Shown in pieces: positions 38,597-50,782 of a stretch of 64,000 nucleotides of DNA. The DNA comes from Platynereis dumerilii (taxonomy: Eukaryota; Annelida; Polychaeta; Phyllodocida; Nereididae). The stretch's first letter is position 1. Every line of letters starts with the position of its first letter. The translations under genes were made by a program, and so were the position numbers. The notes under the pieces are model-generated. The model ran no database searches, was not told the origin of the DNA, and saw nothing but the letters and a program-made list of their open reading frames with translations. The DNA lies in the NCBI GenBank assembly GCA_026936325.1, contig JAPTHN010000102.1, positions 300,001 to 364,000 on the forward strand, in the 5' to 3' direction.

Positions 38597-39851
38597 TTGT
38601 TTCAATTTTGGTAGGCTATAAATAGCTTCTTTTTTTAATCGCTTTGAAGGATTATGTACAAAATTTGCTTTTAAAAAACCATAAGGAAAAAGGGTTCATT
38701 TTCTGTAGAAAAAACCTGGGTTAAGTTAATCCAAGGGGTAAGTCGATCCCTGGGGACTGTTTTGAGGTCCAAAAAGTAATAATTTGCTGTGATCTTAAAA
38801 ATTGGCTCAGTAATCCTAAACTGAAATTATCATTGAATAATGAATATATTTCATTCAAAAAGATTTTGGAAGTGCACTGAAAGAAGATCAATTTCATGAA
38901 AGATTAACTGACCCCGGATCAACTAAGCCCAGCCTCCCACATTGATTTAATCACTCTTATTAGTCAACTTTGTTTTTAACGAAAGACTTGGATACCCTGA
39001 ATTTACAACAGATTCATATAGCATACAAATAATAATACAATGTATTTCAACTTTCTACTCATATCATGAATAGTTGATGGCATTTATAATGATCAATTGA
39101 TCTCAAATCCCTATGATGATCATTCACAAATTAATAAAATGATATATGCATTTACATGGAAAGAAAAATATATCTATAATAATGCAAATAATTAATTTAA
39201 TAGCAGCTGCATTTGAAATCCATTCCAGATGCTGGAAGCAGATTATGTCAGCTTTTGTGTTAAATAGAACAGGATTGAATATTTATTTACATCTATACAT
39301 TGCAGAAAACCACAGATATAAATCACCGGGAAATGGAATGTTGTATACTCAGTGTAGAATAAATGCTTCTTTTTTTTTCAGAATATTTATAGGTTATTTC
39401 ATGGCTTGGACCTGTATTTCCCTGATATTTTCACCTGAGACCCTGTATTTCCCGAGACTCGCAAATTATAATTTGTATAATAAAATTTGTTTAAAAATAA
39501 ACTATAATATAACCATAATTCTGAATAAATAATATTTCATTTAAAATATATTTTGATTAAATGTATATATTTATAAGCATACAGTATACTGTGTAAATTA
39601 TAAAACCTAATCAGAAATGGATTTAAAACAAAATATTGCATTCCTGCATAGTACATGTAAGTAGCATAACTTGAACATGGATATAAGCGATGATCATATA
39701 TTCATCTGTAAAATAAATGCAACACACAAAATAGCACAAAACAAAACTTATAAAAGTTAGGAAGCTGTATCTAATCACAGTCTCACGTATACAGGACTAT
39801 AGGACCCTATTAACATAATGACACCCCATTTTAATATGGTTGTATTAATAT

Positions 39852-40034
39852 AGATTATAGACCGAACAGATTTTCTGCCAACGGCAAAATAAAATTAACA
39901 TTACCTACAATTATTGAATTAATATTAAAATTGAGATTACATCTTTTTTTGTCGACCCTCCAACCAACTCAAGAAAAAGTGCTTCGAGAAGATCCAAGAA
40001 GCTAAAGATCAATTATATCTGGCGGCCTCTGGCC
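39852..40034. mobile_element. PIF/Harbinger-type MITE, family A, 5' end lost
   Basis: The internal part (ACAGATTTTCTGCCAACGG) and right arm (AGAAGCTAAAGATCAATTAT..GGCC, then TTA) match family A; the left terminus is not recognisable. Confidence 0.6.
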
Positions 40035-40558
40035 TTACCATTAAATTATATATGCACCGGTACATCACATCAAATAACTGGTTTCACCAGCAGCAACAAA
40101 CTTCATAAACTAACAATAAACAATGCTTAGCAATGGCAGCTGGATTTACATTAACAGACCATGACTGAGACATTAGTGGCCACTTGGAGATTTCAAGTTG
40201 CATCAAATCATATTACGATAGTTTAAATTCTGATGAATTGATGATAGGGATGCTACAATACCACTTTTCCACTTCCATTGGGGATGGTAGTATTTCGTTG
40301 CTGATATACAGAGCAGCGCTCCACTGATTTGACATCAATATGCTTTTTGGTAATAGATCAGCACTGATACAGATACTTGGTATCTGAACAGTACACCTAA
40401 TTGATGATTTATGTTTTACACCTTGCAGTCCTATTTATGCAGAGAGGGGACTAATTTGGGGGAGGGGGGACACAGTAGATGACGTGAAGGCCTGCAAATG
40501 TCGTGGATTTTGGAAACAAGTGGCTGATGTTGTACTGTACTTGGGTCCCTAAGTTCAT

Positions 40559-43500
40559 TCATGTAGAGACTGGATTTTCATGGACTTGACTTGATTCTAA
40601 ACTAGGACAAGGCGTTGGATGTTGGGACCGTGATATTCTGTTTCTTTCTCTTCCTTCTATTGACCACGTTTCTTCCTTCGCAGTTCCAAATATGGTGTAG
40701 ATCAGAGTCCCGAGGGCCATGAGGCCACCCATGAGAAAGAACGCATGTTGCCATTGGCTACGACTCCCCTGAAATAAAGAATCAAATAAGAAAATTCTAC
40801 AAGATTGAATTTGATTCAGGAATGGTTTTCTGGGGGTGTTTCAGTTTTTTTTATTTTTCAAGGACTGGCATCGTTTTTTTATCATGTTAAAATCTTTCCC
40901 TCTTCATCTCAGAAATCTACTGTGGTCCTGGGTTTCAATAGGGCCCCCCTGGATCTGCCACTGTTGGCCGAGTGAGATTGTTCTAATCTTCTAGTGACGT
41001 GAAGTATAAACAGGGAGAGAGGAAGGCAGAGACAGGTACACAGGGAAGTAGATAGAGGGAGACAGGGACACAGGGAGGCAGAGACAGGGACAAAGGGAGA
41101 TAGAGATGGGGAGGTAGAGACAAGGACACATTAACAGGGATTCAGTAACAGGTATACACAGGGAGGCAGAGAGACAGAGAAAGGACAGAGGGGGAGGCAG
41201 AGAGACAGAGACACAGAGAGACATAGACAGGGCCACATTCAGGCAGGGACATGGAAATAGCGTCAGGGAGGCACAGACAGTGAGGCAGAAAAACAGAGAC
41301 ATAGACAGGGAGTTAGGGACACAGGGAAGCAGAGATATGGAGACAGGGACAGGGAGGCACAGACAGTGAGGCAGAGAACAGAGACAGGGACAAAGGGAAC
41401 TAGATAGAGGTAGACAGAAAGCAGTTAGAGGGAGACGGAGACAGGGACACAAGGAGGCAGAGACATAGAGGCAGATGCAGGGAGGGAGGCAGGGAGGGAG
41501 ACAGAGACAGGAACATAGGGTGACAGAGACAGTGAGAGAGAGACAGGGACAGGGACGCAGAGATGGGGGAGTGAGGTAGACACAGGGTGACAGGTGACAG
41601 GGAGGCAGAGACAGCGAGACTGGGACAGGGATACAAGCAGGCAGAGACAAGGAGTCAGAGAAAGGGACACAGGGACACAGAGCCTGGATGCAGGGAAACA
41701 GCAACATGACACAGGGAAACATAGGCAGGACACAGAGAAACAGAGACAAGACACAGGGAAACAGAGAGAGGACACAGGGAGACATAGACGCATGCAAACA
41801 TAGACAAAGGAAGACAGAGACAGGAACAAGGGAGGCAGGGAGACAGGGAGACAGAGATGCAGGGAAACAGAGACAGGGACAGGGAGGCAGGGACATAGGG
41901 AGACAGTAGGGGCAGGGAGATAGCGACACAGGGGCTGAAAAATATTCGGGAAGCGACCGATGTACTTACGCTATTTCCTGTTAAAGCTGTGATAATGACA
42001 GGCGTAAGAAACCCTGCGATATTGCTCAAACCATTAGTCAAACCCATTATAGTACCTGAAGTAAAAGGAAAAGATTAGCCGTTTAATAAAAGTCATCCAT
42101 GATAGGTAATTGCTCATTTAGGGCTGCCAGAAGGAAACAAGGGTGACAGGCGAGGCTGGATAAAAAAGGGCAAATCAAATATGCACGACAAGATTTCAAT
42201 ACATTGTAAATATGCTTACTCATTTAAGATGAAAATTGCATATCTTGAACCATGAATATTAGAGTTTCCATCAAACATGTTGATTATGAGTTACTCAGAT
42301 CATTTTGCTTTAAGCATTACCTGCATATGTGGGTGCAATGTCTATATGATTAGTGATATAACCTCCTACAGAGAAGGAAGACACCGTTACACACAAAGTC
42401 ATAAGTGACACCACTGCCGCATGATTGCAGCCGGCCAGTCCTATGCCGATTAATGTTACCGCCTGGCCTCCTTCACCTGAATCAAATAAGAAAACATAAA
42501 ATCCCTAAAGTGCAACATTTAATTTTCCTGGGTGACCCACGACCGCTAAATTTTCCCAGTGTATTAACATTGTTGTCCTCGAGGATCTGGGCTGCTTATT
42601 TCCAGAACAAATTTTCCCAAATCTTTTTTTCCAGATTTCTTATTCCCCCTTTTTTCCAATTTTTTTTCCCCAAAGGTTTCTTTTTACATAATGAATTTTC
42701 AGAAAATGAATCAGCAACTTTTTGTGTAAAACTGCAGTAGTTGTCCTTACCAATAAAATTGAATATTTTCCTAATAGCCGTTGTGCTGAGCAGATTTCGG
42801 CTTTGGATGAAGTCTGGAAGGGGAGTCACAATTAACGTCACAACAAATGCGCATAAGTAAGGGATGCAGATCATGATGCCGTCCTGAATGAAAGAAAATA
42901 GTTGAATCAACAGATGTTATGATATAACTAATGACAGTTTAGTCAAACCAAGGGACTTATACTTTCATCAGTGTGTGTGTCTGTCCGTCCACTTGGCTGT
43001 CCAGTTGTCTGTCCATCAGTTAACAAATTGGTTTAGCTAATTTGTAATTCAGTTATCACATTTTTGTGGTGTTTTGATGTCATTTTTACTCAATTTTTTA
43101 TGATGGCCCCCATTCACACACATGGGACAGTCTGAAGGGCTCTCACGAATCCCTGATCTATCACGAGGGGTGTTAATATAGTGGTCTTCCTCTTAATTCC
43201 TTCCTTTCACGATTATTCAAATTTTGAAATCTTACCTCTTCTATGTCATATTTGAGTACTTGTTTCAGAAATAAAGGAGCGCAGTTGAACACCATGTAAA
43301 ATCCTAACGAATCCGCTGCCATCATTATGAGAAGAACCCAGACTGGTCCAGACGTCAGGATGGAGCGTAACGGTGGTCTGTGGTACTGAAAAACCAAGAC
43401 AAATTTCCATTAATTAGATTTCAAATGCTAGCCAACATGGCGGAGACAGGCATTGGGTTGTCAGGGACTAATAATTATTACACTAATTGCCTATACCTCA

Positions 43501-46500
43501 ACTTCATCCAAATGTTTTGTAGCAGACTCAATGAGTTTCAATTCCGCAGGAGATATGCTTGCATCTAACGCAGGGCTGTCCCGTGCAAGAATCCACCAAA
43601 TGATAAACCAGATCACTCCAAGCCCTCCTGAAATTACAATTAATAAAACCTTTTAGGCAAAGGTAATTTAATCAACGATCATATACCCTATAATGCAAAT
43701 TTTTTCTTACTTTTCGATTGGACGCATTGCGTTTAATATTTCGCTCAAAAATGCTATAGGGCCTAGATGATATTGGGGCCTTTACGAATTAAATCTTACC
43801 AAATCTGTCTACTTACCAAATAAATAAAATACGAGGGGCCATCCTCCAAGAAAATCTAAGTTGCACAGATAACCAGATAGCCCAAATGCCACTACAGTTC
43901 CAATCCCAGCGCCTAAAATAAAATCCGATTTCAAAATTGACAAACATAACCTAAATATCATGAAGACAAAACAAAAACTGGCAAAAATGAGGCAAATTTA
44001 TTAAATCAAGACCTTTCTAAATTGATAATTTGTCTCTTTTCATGTGAGCTTACCGTTCATACCAATCCCCATCAATTTAATCCTCTCACAAGGGGGCGCC
44101 CATCGACTCATCAAGTAGTAGAATGCAGGAAATAACGGGCCCTGAAACAATCATTTGTTAAAAAGATATATTTTGCAAATTACCAATATATATGCTATTT
44201 TAAATCGGTCGATGAAAGCAAAAGGGATAATGTACAGTTTGTCTCACAACATGCGAACTGGTGTTTGGCCTGATTGCTCCTCACCTATACAGGTCACACA
44301 ACAGAAACTCATACTCACTGGTAGATGAGCTAATTTGCAATTTTTCTGTCACATTTTTGTGAAGTTTTGCTGCTGTTTTTGTCAGATATTTGACGACCGC
44401 CCGTTCCAGAAATGAGACATACTGTAGTTTGTCGTATCACATGCAAGTGACAGCATTGTATTTGACTGATCATGAAGTAGTCAAGGTGGAAGTTTCGTGT
44501 TCGTGCCACCTGGTGATTATATTTTAGTTATGTGGGCCATTCTCAAATTTCGGGACAACGGGTATAGGAAAATTGTCCTGTAACGGAGGGGACAATGTGG
44601 TAACGGAGGGGAATTTTGATGTAAAAAACCATCTGTAGGAACAGCGACAAAAGGAAAAATGATAAAAGATTGATGTAACTATTATTTTCAGAAGTACTTC
44701 ATCTTGTATCAGTAGATTTTTTTATCCAAATGTCGATTTCTTGCTCATGATCTGGTAACGGAGTGGACGGTAACGGAGGGGAACAATTTTTTGCTTTTCA
44801 CTCATTACTGCTTTTTATTTTGGAGATTAGACAAAATAATTGCAGAATATTAAAACCTGCCACCCTCAGCAACATATACATGAAATCGCTCTGTAAAATT
44901 ATCATTGGTAAGCTTGGAAATGAAGGAAACGGAGGGGACATTTTAGTGGGACCAAAAACATTTTTTATGAATATTACGTCATAATTTATTGAATACATGT
45001 TTTATGAAGTCTGCCAGGCAGTGGTACTATGGCGCACATGTGTCTGATGATATTCAGTGAAAATAGCTAATAAAAACCAATAACGAACAGAGCTATGGCA
45101 AGTAACGGAGGGGACAAAAAAATTGACATAAATTAGTGACACGACTATTGTATCAATTTAATCAATGAAATTATACCAAAAAAAAAATTGAATATGAACT
45201 AAATATAAATTCAAGTCTATATTCCCATGAATCGTGCAAAGAAACTTTGAAAATAATGGTATATTAGGAGGAAAATGAACACTTGATTTTGTCATGTCAG
45301 GTCCAGTGAGGGGAAAAACCATTGATTTTGCACGGATTTCTGGACATAATGCATTAAAAAAAGTCTAATGAATTACTTTTTGCTCCAAATGCAGTGGTTC
45401 TAAGTAGAAATATGAATAACAGATGCAGAGTGACGCTTCAGATATTTATAGCATTCATATTAATGTCAGGGAGCTAGAGTGACGCAAATTGTCCCGAAAT
45501 TTGAGAATGACCCATGTGAGGCATCAATTTGTGAATTTTCAATTTAATACCTACCATAGTGCATCCTCCAATTACTCTAACTGCAGCAAGCACATATGGA
45601 CTGAAGTGAGCAATGAACGGGGTGAAGATCGTCAAAATTCCAGGAATTAAAACAGAGAGACCTAGAACAAGCCGCGGCCCAAAACGCTCGGTCAGCACTC
45701 CACCGGGGAATTGCGTCACCACGTAGCCGTAAAAGAACGCTCCCAAAAGAAGACTCTGTTCTTGTGCAGTCCAGTTGAAGTCCCCAGGCTGCAAATAGGC
45801 AAAGAAATTCAAAGCTTTCTAGTTTCTAATGATATACTTTGGAAAAATACTTCACTGGTCAACAAAAAAAACTTTTCGTCGCTCTTCCTGAGGACAAATG
45901 ACTCTATAAACCTAATTCAAGCATGCTGAATTGCTGATTCCAAATCTGAAATCAGAATTTCTCCAGAACGTCTAGAACTTGAATTATGGCCATGTCAATA
46001 TTTGGCAAATAATCAGGTGTGAGTGCTATTCGGGTGCAAAAAGAATACGTTTTTTTTTCTGGAGAAATTCTGATTTCAGATTTGGAATCAGCATGCTCGA
46101 ATTAGGTTTATAGAGGTATTTCTCCTCAGGTAGCAAAGTCATTGTTGACCAGTAAGTTTTTTTCTAATTTGTTAGTGCCCCTTCTAAAATCTAAATTAAG
46201 TGCCGGGCATAGATACTAGGGGTCTACACCGGTTCGATAAATACCGGCCATACCGGTACTGTCTTGCCGGTTCCCGAACCGGTTTTCAAAGCAGCACTTT
46301 CGGTTCGGTGTAATAATGCAACATCCAGATAAAAAAGTCATTTTATTGCCGAGTTTTAACAGAAAATATCCACAAAATCATGAACTGAACTCGAGATGGC
46401 CCTCATGTTGACGTTCGCTCTGATGCGAGATCAACTTTCTGGGCCAAAAATTTGTTTTCGGTTGCGGATTTCTCTAAAATGTGGATCGGGCCCGAATTTG

Positions 46501-49500
46501 CGGACCAACGGTACGAATCGTGTATCGATCAAGTGTATCGATGATACGTATCGTATCGAACGTCGGCAACGATATAGAGCCCTAATAGATACTAGACATG
46601 CCGTCCTGCTCATTAAATAGACCAAATAAGGTACTGACGGAATATTACTAATTGGCTGTTATAACAGCATGAGTATTACATACCTTATCTTGTGCAGTAT
46701 GGTTGTGCAGAACGATAGGGGCGGGGCATTCATCGCTACTTGTGTTGTACGAGTGGGGTTCTGTGAAATTGACCATGGACACGAGGGCGATGTTGAAACT
46801 TGCTCGCATCGCGAACGCAAAGTTGAATGCGAAGAAAGACAGGAGGGTCAGTCGGTAGCGGTGCGGAAAACATGGCTGCTTCTCTGTGTCTGAAAAATGC
46901 TATTGTTTTTGGCTGGAGAATTCTGGAGAATTCTCTAGCCTTTTTAATAATGGGTTTTGGGGGTGTGGTCGATATTTGGAGGTGTGGCGCATAATGACAG
47001 GTATGCATTTTTGGCCATCATGCGTTGAGTTTGTGTTTGTGGTAATTGCTGGTTAGAAGCAATCTTAGTTGGCTAATTTGACAGCATTAGGCAAGGTGTA
47101 ATGGGTTGACAGTTGTTCGGTTGAAACTGTGACAGTACTTAAAAATTTTTAATTTTTGGGGGTGTGGCCATTTAGAGCCAATGAGAATGAGGGACTTGGT
47201 GGGAGTGGCCATTTCAGCCAATAGGGAGACATGTAGAATGCAAGGCCGGGGGGGGGGAGGACACATCCAGGGGGTACTTGCAGAAATTATTTTTTTTGCT
47301 AGTTATACTTCTAGGCTGGGGGTCACCTCGGAGGGAGGTAATTTTAAAAATTTTAGATTTTAAAAGTCCCGAGGGGGGTCACCTCGGGGGGGGTACTCGC
47401 AAAAAAAAAATTTTCTGCCTGTTATATTGCCAGACTTGGGTCACCTCGGGGGACGTATTAAATTTTAAATTCTATACAAGGCCCCGGGGGGGGTCACATC
47501 CGGGGGGTACTCGCAGAAATTTTTTTTTTTGCTAGTGATATCTCTAGGCTTGGGGTCACCTCTGAGGGAGGTAATTTAAAAATTTTCAGATTTTACAAGT
47601 CCCGAGGGGGGTCACCTCGGGGGGGGGGTTACTCGCAAAAAAAAATAATTTTCTGCCTGTTATATTGCCAGGCTGGGGTCACCTCGGGGGAGGTATTAAA
47701 TTCTATATTCTGTGCAAGGCCCCGGGGGGGGGGGAGGACACATCCAGGGGGGTACTTGCAGAAATTATTTTTTGTGCTAGTTATACTTCTAGGCTGGGGG
47801 TCACCTCGGAGGGAGTTAATTTTAAAAATTTTAGATTTTAAAAGTCCCGAGGGGGGTCACCTCGGGGGGGGGGTACTCGCAAAAAAAAAAATTTCTGCCT
47901 GTTATATTGCCAGACTTGGGTCACCTCGGGGGAGGTAAATTCTATACAAGGCCCCGGGGGGGTCACATCCGGGGGGGTACTCGCAGAAATTTTTTTTTTT
48001 TGCTAGTGATATCTCTAGGCTTGGGGTCACCGCTGAGGGAGGTAATTTAAAAATTTTTAGATTTTACAAGTCCTGAGGGGGGTCACCTCGGGGGGGGGGG
48101 GTACTCGCAAAAAAAAAAAAATTTCTGCCTGTTATATTGCCAGGCTGGGGTCACCTCGGGGGAGGTATTAAATTCTATATTATGTGCAAGGCCCGAGGGG
48201 GGGGGAGGACATTTCCAGGGGGGTACTTGCATTACTTATATTTCTAGGCTAGGGGTCACCTCGGAGGGTGGTAATTAAAAAATTTTGGATTTTACAAGTC
48301 CCGAGGGGGGTCACCTCGGGGGGGATACTTGCAAAAAAATTTTTTTTTCTGCTAGATATATTGCTCGGCTGGGGTCACCTCGGGGAGGTATTAAATTTTA
48401 TATTCTATACAAGGCCCGGGGGGGGGTCACATCCGGTGGGAGCTTGCAGAAATTTTTTTTTTTGCTAGTTATGTTTCTAGGTTGGTCACCTCGGAGGGAG
48501 GTAATTAAAAAATTTAGGATTTTACAAGTCCCGAGGGGGTCACCTCGGGGGGGGGGGGAGTACTCGCAAAAAAAAAAAGAAGTTTATTTCTACTAGATAG
48601 GCTGAGGTCACCTCGGGAGGTATTAAATTTTATATTCTATACAAGGCCCGGGGGGAGTCACATCCGGGGGGGTACTTGCAGAAATTTTTATTTTTGCTAG
48701 TTATATTTCTAGGCTGGGGCTCTCCTCGGAAGGAGGTAATTTAAAAATTTTATATTTTACAAGTCCGGGGGGGGGTCACGTCGGGGGGTGTCCTCGCAAA
48801 AAAAAATTTTTTTTGCTAGTTTTGCTAGTTATATGCTAGGGGTGAAAGCAGAAGAATGAGTAGCCTACCTGTCGAGACAACTGAGATAGCGTGCATTTTA
48901 GCAGCCATCTTTCTTCATTCCTGGACTGCCAAATGTGACCTTAATATTTCACTTAAGAGTTATAAAATTTGGTTCAGGTGTACGCCTGTGGGTATTGATT
49001 GGGAACATGACGATAAATTCAAGATGTAGGCCTTTCTGGCAGCCATCTTTTGTCATTCTTGAACTGTCCATTTGTGACCTTAATATTCCGCTTATTTTAG
49101 AGTTATGAAATTTGGTACAAGTTTCCACATTATGAATTTGTCGGCCCGTAGCTCTATATGGGCAGCGACTCTGTTAGACACTAGTGTCTGCTGTCACGCT
49201 CTACTCAAACACTTGCGCAATGCTCACTGCAGCAAGTTGCGCCTATACTTCATTGCTATACCCTCACGTCAAGAGAATCTAGTTCACGCAGACATCACCC
49301 TACTATACCTCAACCTCCAGTTCCACTGTTCCTACACTCATATTTTTTGCCTTAGACGCTCTCGCATGCTGCAAATCACACCTTCTACTTTCCCATAGGA
49401 TTAACCAGCCATTGTATCCGAGGATGCTTGTTAATATTTAAAACGGGGTTATTATTATTATCATAATATTTAAAATGGGGTATGTAGAGAACCCCAGTCT

Positions 49501-50688
49501 TTCACATTCAAGGCATGTATTATATATATATTTATTTTTGAAAATTTTTCCAAATTTCTAGGCCTTCAAAGTATCAAATGATATATTGAAATATATTTGA
49601 AATATTTTTTAGCATTAGCTTTATCTTTGAGTTGCTGGAAGCAGTCTTATTAGCCTCTATTTCCAGATCATCATTTTATATCCATGTAGTCATATTTTCA
49701 CAACTTTATAAACTTATTTTGGGTCAATTGCTCTGTTGACAGAAATATCAACCAACAATTTTAAACTTAAATATAATACATGCCAACCAAACTTTATATT
49801 AATATTCTATCGATATAAGCATAAGTGGAGGGGGCAGGAGGGGCATCAGTCCCCATACCCCCCCCCTCCACAAAGAAGAATCCATGGATTCAAAGCCATG
49901 GTATACATGTACAGGGTGTTTGACATTAGGTGCACAAACTTACCGGACATTTAATAATTTCTCAATTTCTACTACATGCATGGCCCTCAAACTTTCTATG
50001 TACCTTTCAAATACTCTTGCGCCGCCACACATTTTCATCCACATTGAACAGCTCTAATATTGTATAATTTTAAAAGATGTCCATTTTTGGCCGTCTGGTC
50101 CATTTCCTATCCTGCCATAGCATTTTCTAGTAAATTCAGTAAACAGCCTGGGCGAGTCCATTCCCTCCGGAGGGTATTGTGATCACTCTCTGCCACTGCA
50201 TGTTTTCAGTAAAATAAACATGGGCCCCAGTTATTCAAAAGTTACACCTTCATACCAATCAGCTGACCAATCCATTCATTGATTAGCTGATGCTGTCTTA
50301 ATCCCCGTATTGACGTTATAGGCCTATATATATTGGCTTGAATTGTCAAAGAAGAGTAAAATTTTTCAGGGATTTGTTAAATTATCCGTCGGCACCTGTA
50401 TACTCATTTACTACAGATGTAGCTACAAGCTATAGGCCACATCTTTTTAAAGTATTTTTACTGGCATTAATAATGTTAATTACTACTTAGGCTACTATGC
50501 TAATAGTTGACATAAATTTGTCAGTGTTATATCAATGAAATTTTGAAGGTATCTGATCAGCTCTGAACTCATCAATGACACCACTGTCTGACGTTACCCG
50601 AGACTTCTTTGGAGTAATCTACATTTGCAGCTGGACTAGAATCGGTCAACAATTGGTCAGAGTCCGTAGAAGTGTAAACAGAGTCCAT
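40559..50688 (-). CDS. SLC17 (sialin-like) MFS anion transporter, copy 2
   Basis: A tandem paralogue of the gene at 30743-38136, with the same exon sizes. Minus-strand exons: 50598-50688 (from the internal ATG), 46684-46889, 45555-45788, 44054-44141, 43817-43912, 43497-43627, 43236-43385, 42751-42883, 42321-42476, 41970-42055, 40559-40768; 526 residues. Exon 3 differs from copy 1 at 6 of 78 residues. The position matching the copy 1 start (50780-50782) is an ATG, but a one-base length difference shortly after it puts that ATG out of frame. The first usable in-frame ATG gives MDSVYTSTDSD, unless translation starts further upstream. TM4 reads RVIGGCTMGPLFPAFYY, again without the family glutamates. 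Intron 1 carries a satellite, introns 2 and 3 carry MITEs, and the last intron a minisatellite. Confidence 0.88.
41005..41935. repeat. Purine-rich minisatellite, GGGACACAGGGAGGCAGAGACA-like units
   Basis: About 930 bp of short CAGGGA, CAGAGA and GACACAGGGA words lie in the last intron of SLC17 copy 2, in the same position as the array at 31085-31815 in copy 1. The repeat words differ from those of copy 1. The open frames across it are artefacts. Confidence 0.9.
44534..45513. mobile_element. Non-autonomous DNA transposon with TAACGGAGGGGA iterons
   Basis: A 980-bp element with inverted ends: GGGCCATTCTCAAATTTCGG at the left and the complement at the right (one mismatch over about 24 bp). ATGT flanks both ends (44530-44533 and 45514-45517), a possible 4-bp target duplication. 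Inside, TAACGGAGGGGA or close variants occur about six times (around 44581, 44600, 44753, 44770, 44929, 45101). No coding capacity is seen. It sits in intron 3 of SLC17 copy 2 and is absent from copy 1. I could not assign a superfamily. Confidence 0.75.
45854..46153. mobile_element. Foldback element, 300 bp
   Basis: The left arm starts ACTGGTCAACAA and the right arm ends TTGTTGACCAGT. The arms pair over about 100 bp, including CTGATTCCAAATCTGAAATC and its complement GATTTCAGATTTGGAATCAG. The spacer is about 85 bp. The target duplication is unclear. It is in intron 2 of SLC17 copy 2 and not in copy 1. Confidence 0.75.
46217..46584. mobile_element. hAT-type MITE with 8-bp target duplication
   Basis: The ends are TAGGGGTCTACACC and TATAGAGCCCTA (imperfect inverted repeats of the hAT YAGGGNTC type). 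ATAGATAC flanks both sides (46209-46216 and 46585-46592), the 8-bp duplication of hAT elements. The 368-bp body contains CCGGTTC- and TATCGATGATACG-type palindromic words and no transposase. Confidence 0.82.
47238..48835. repeat. G-rich higher-order satellite (about 118/236/472 bp)
   Basis: About 14 copies of a unit of roughly 118 bp. Odd units start AAGGCCCCGGGGGGG, even units start AAGTCCCGAGGGGGG, so the clear period is about 236 bp (starts near 47241, 47477, 47717, 47948, 48188, 48410, 48642). In the first four periods two alternating types (ACACATCCAGGGGG and TCACATCCGGGGGG) give a further period of about 472 bp. Each unit repeats GGGGTCACCTCGG, G-runs up to about 10, and A- or T-runs of 8-12. 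It lies in intron 1 of SLC17 copy 2. Confidence 0.92.
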
Positions 50689-50782
50689 GATCACTGATGA
50701 TGTCCCATTAGCAGTCTTGTGACTGGCATCCCGTGCAAATGTATTGACAGTTTGTAAATGTTTTGGTTTGCAGTTCTGCCAT

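Larger units (their letters stand above)
38137..40558. other. Spacer between the two SLC17 copies
   Basis: The left part is the 5' flank of copy 1; it matches the 5' flank of copy 2 (50783 to about 50990) in patches such as ACACAAGGGAGGAGCACCTG. From about 38690 it matches the 3' flank of copy 1. In between, 38400-38600 holds a minus-strand SINE (about 38465-38596) beside a GATCGGTACATCCCTA transposon-like end. No exon is seen. Confidence 0.6.

Noticed and set aside
40425-40500. Possible further SINE fragment
   Set aside because: A few words resemble the SINE (GCAGTCCTATTTATGC, GATGACGTGAAGG) but order and spacing are too degraded to support a call.
40991-42047. 312-codon Cys/Leu/Pro-rich frame and its companions
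   Set aside because: Same artefact in the minisatellite of SLC17 copy 2. Only 41970-42055 is a real exon.
47181-48596. Gly/Phe-rich open frames
   Set aside because: They are translations of the G-rich satellite; repeat units shift frame between copies and no splice or start context supports them.
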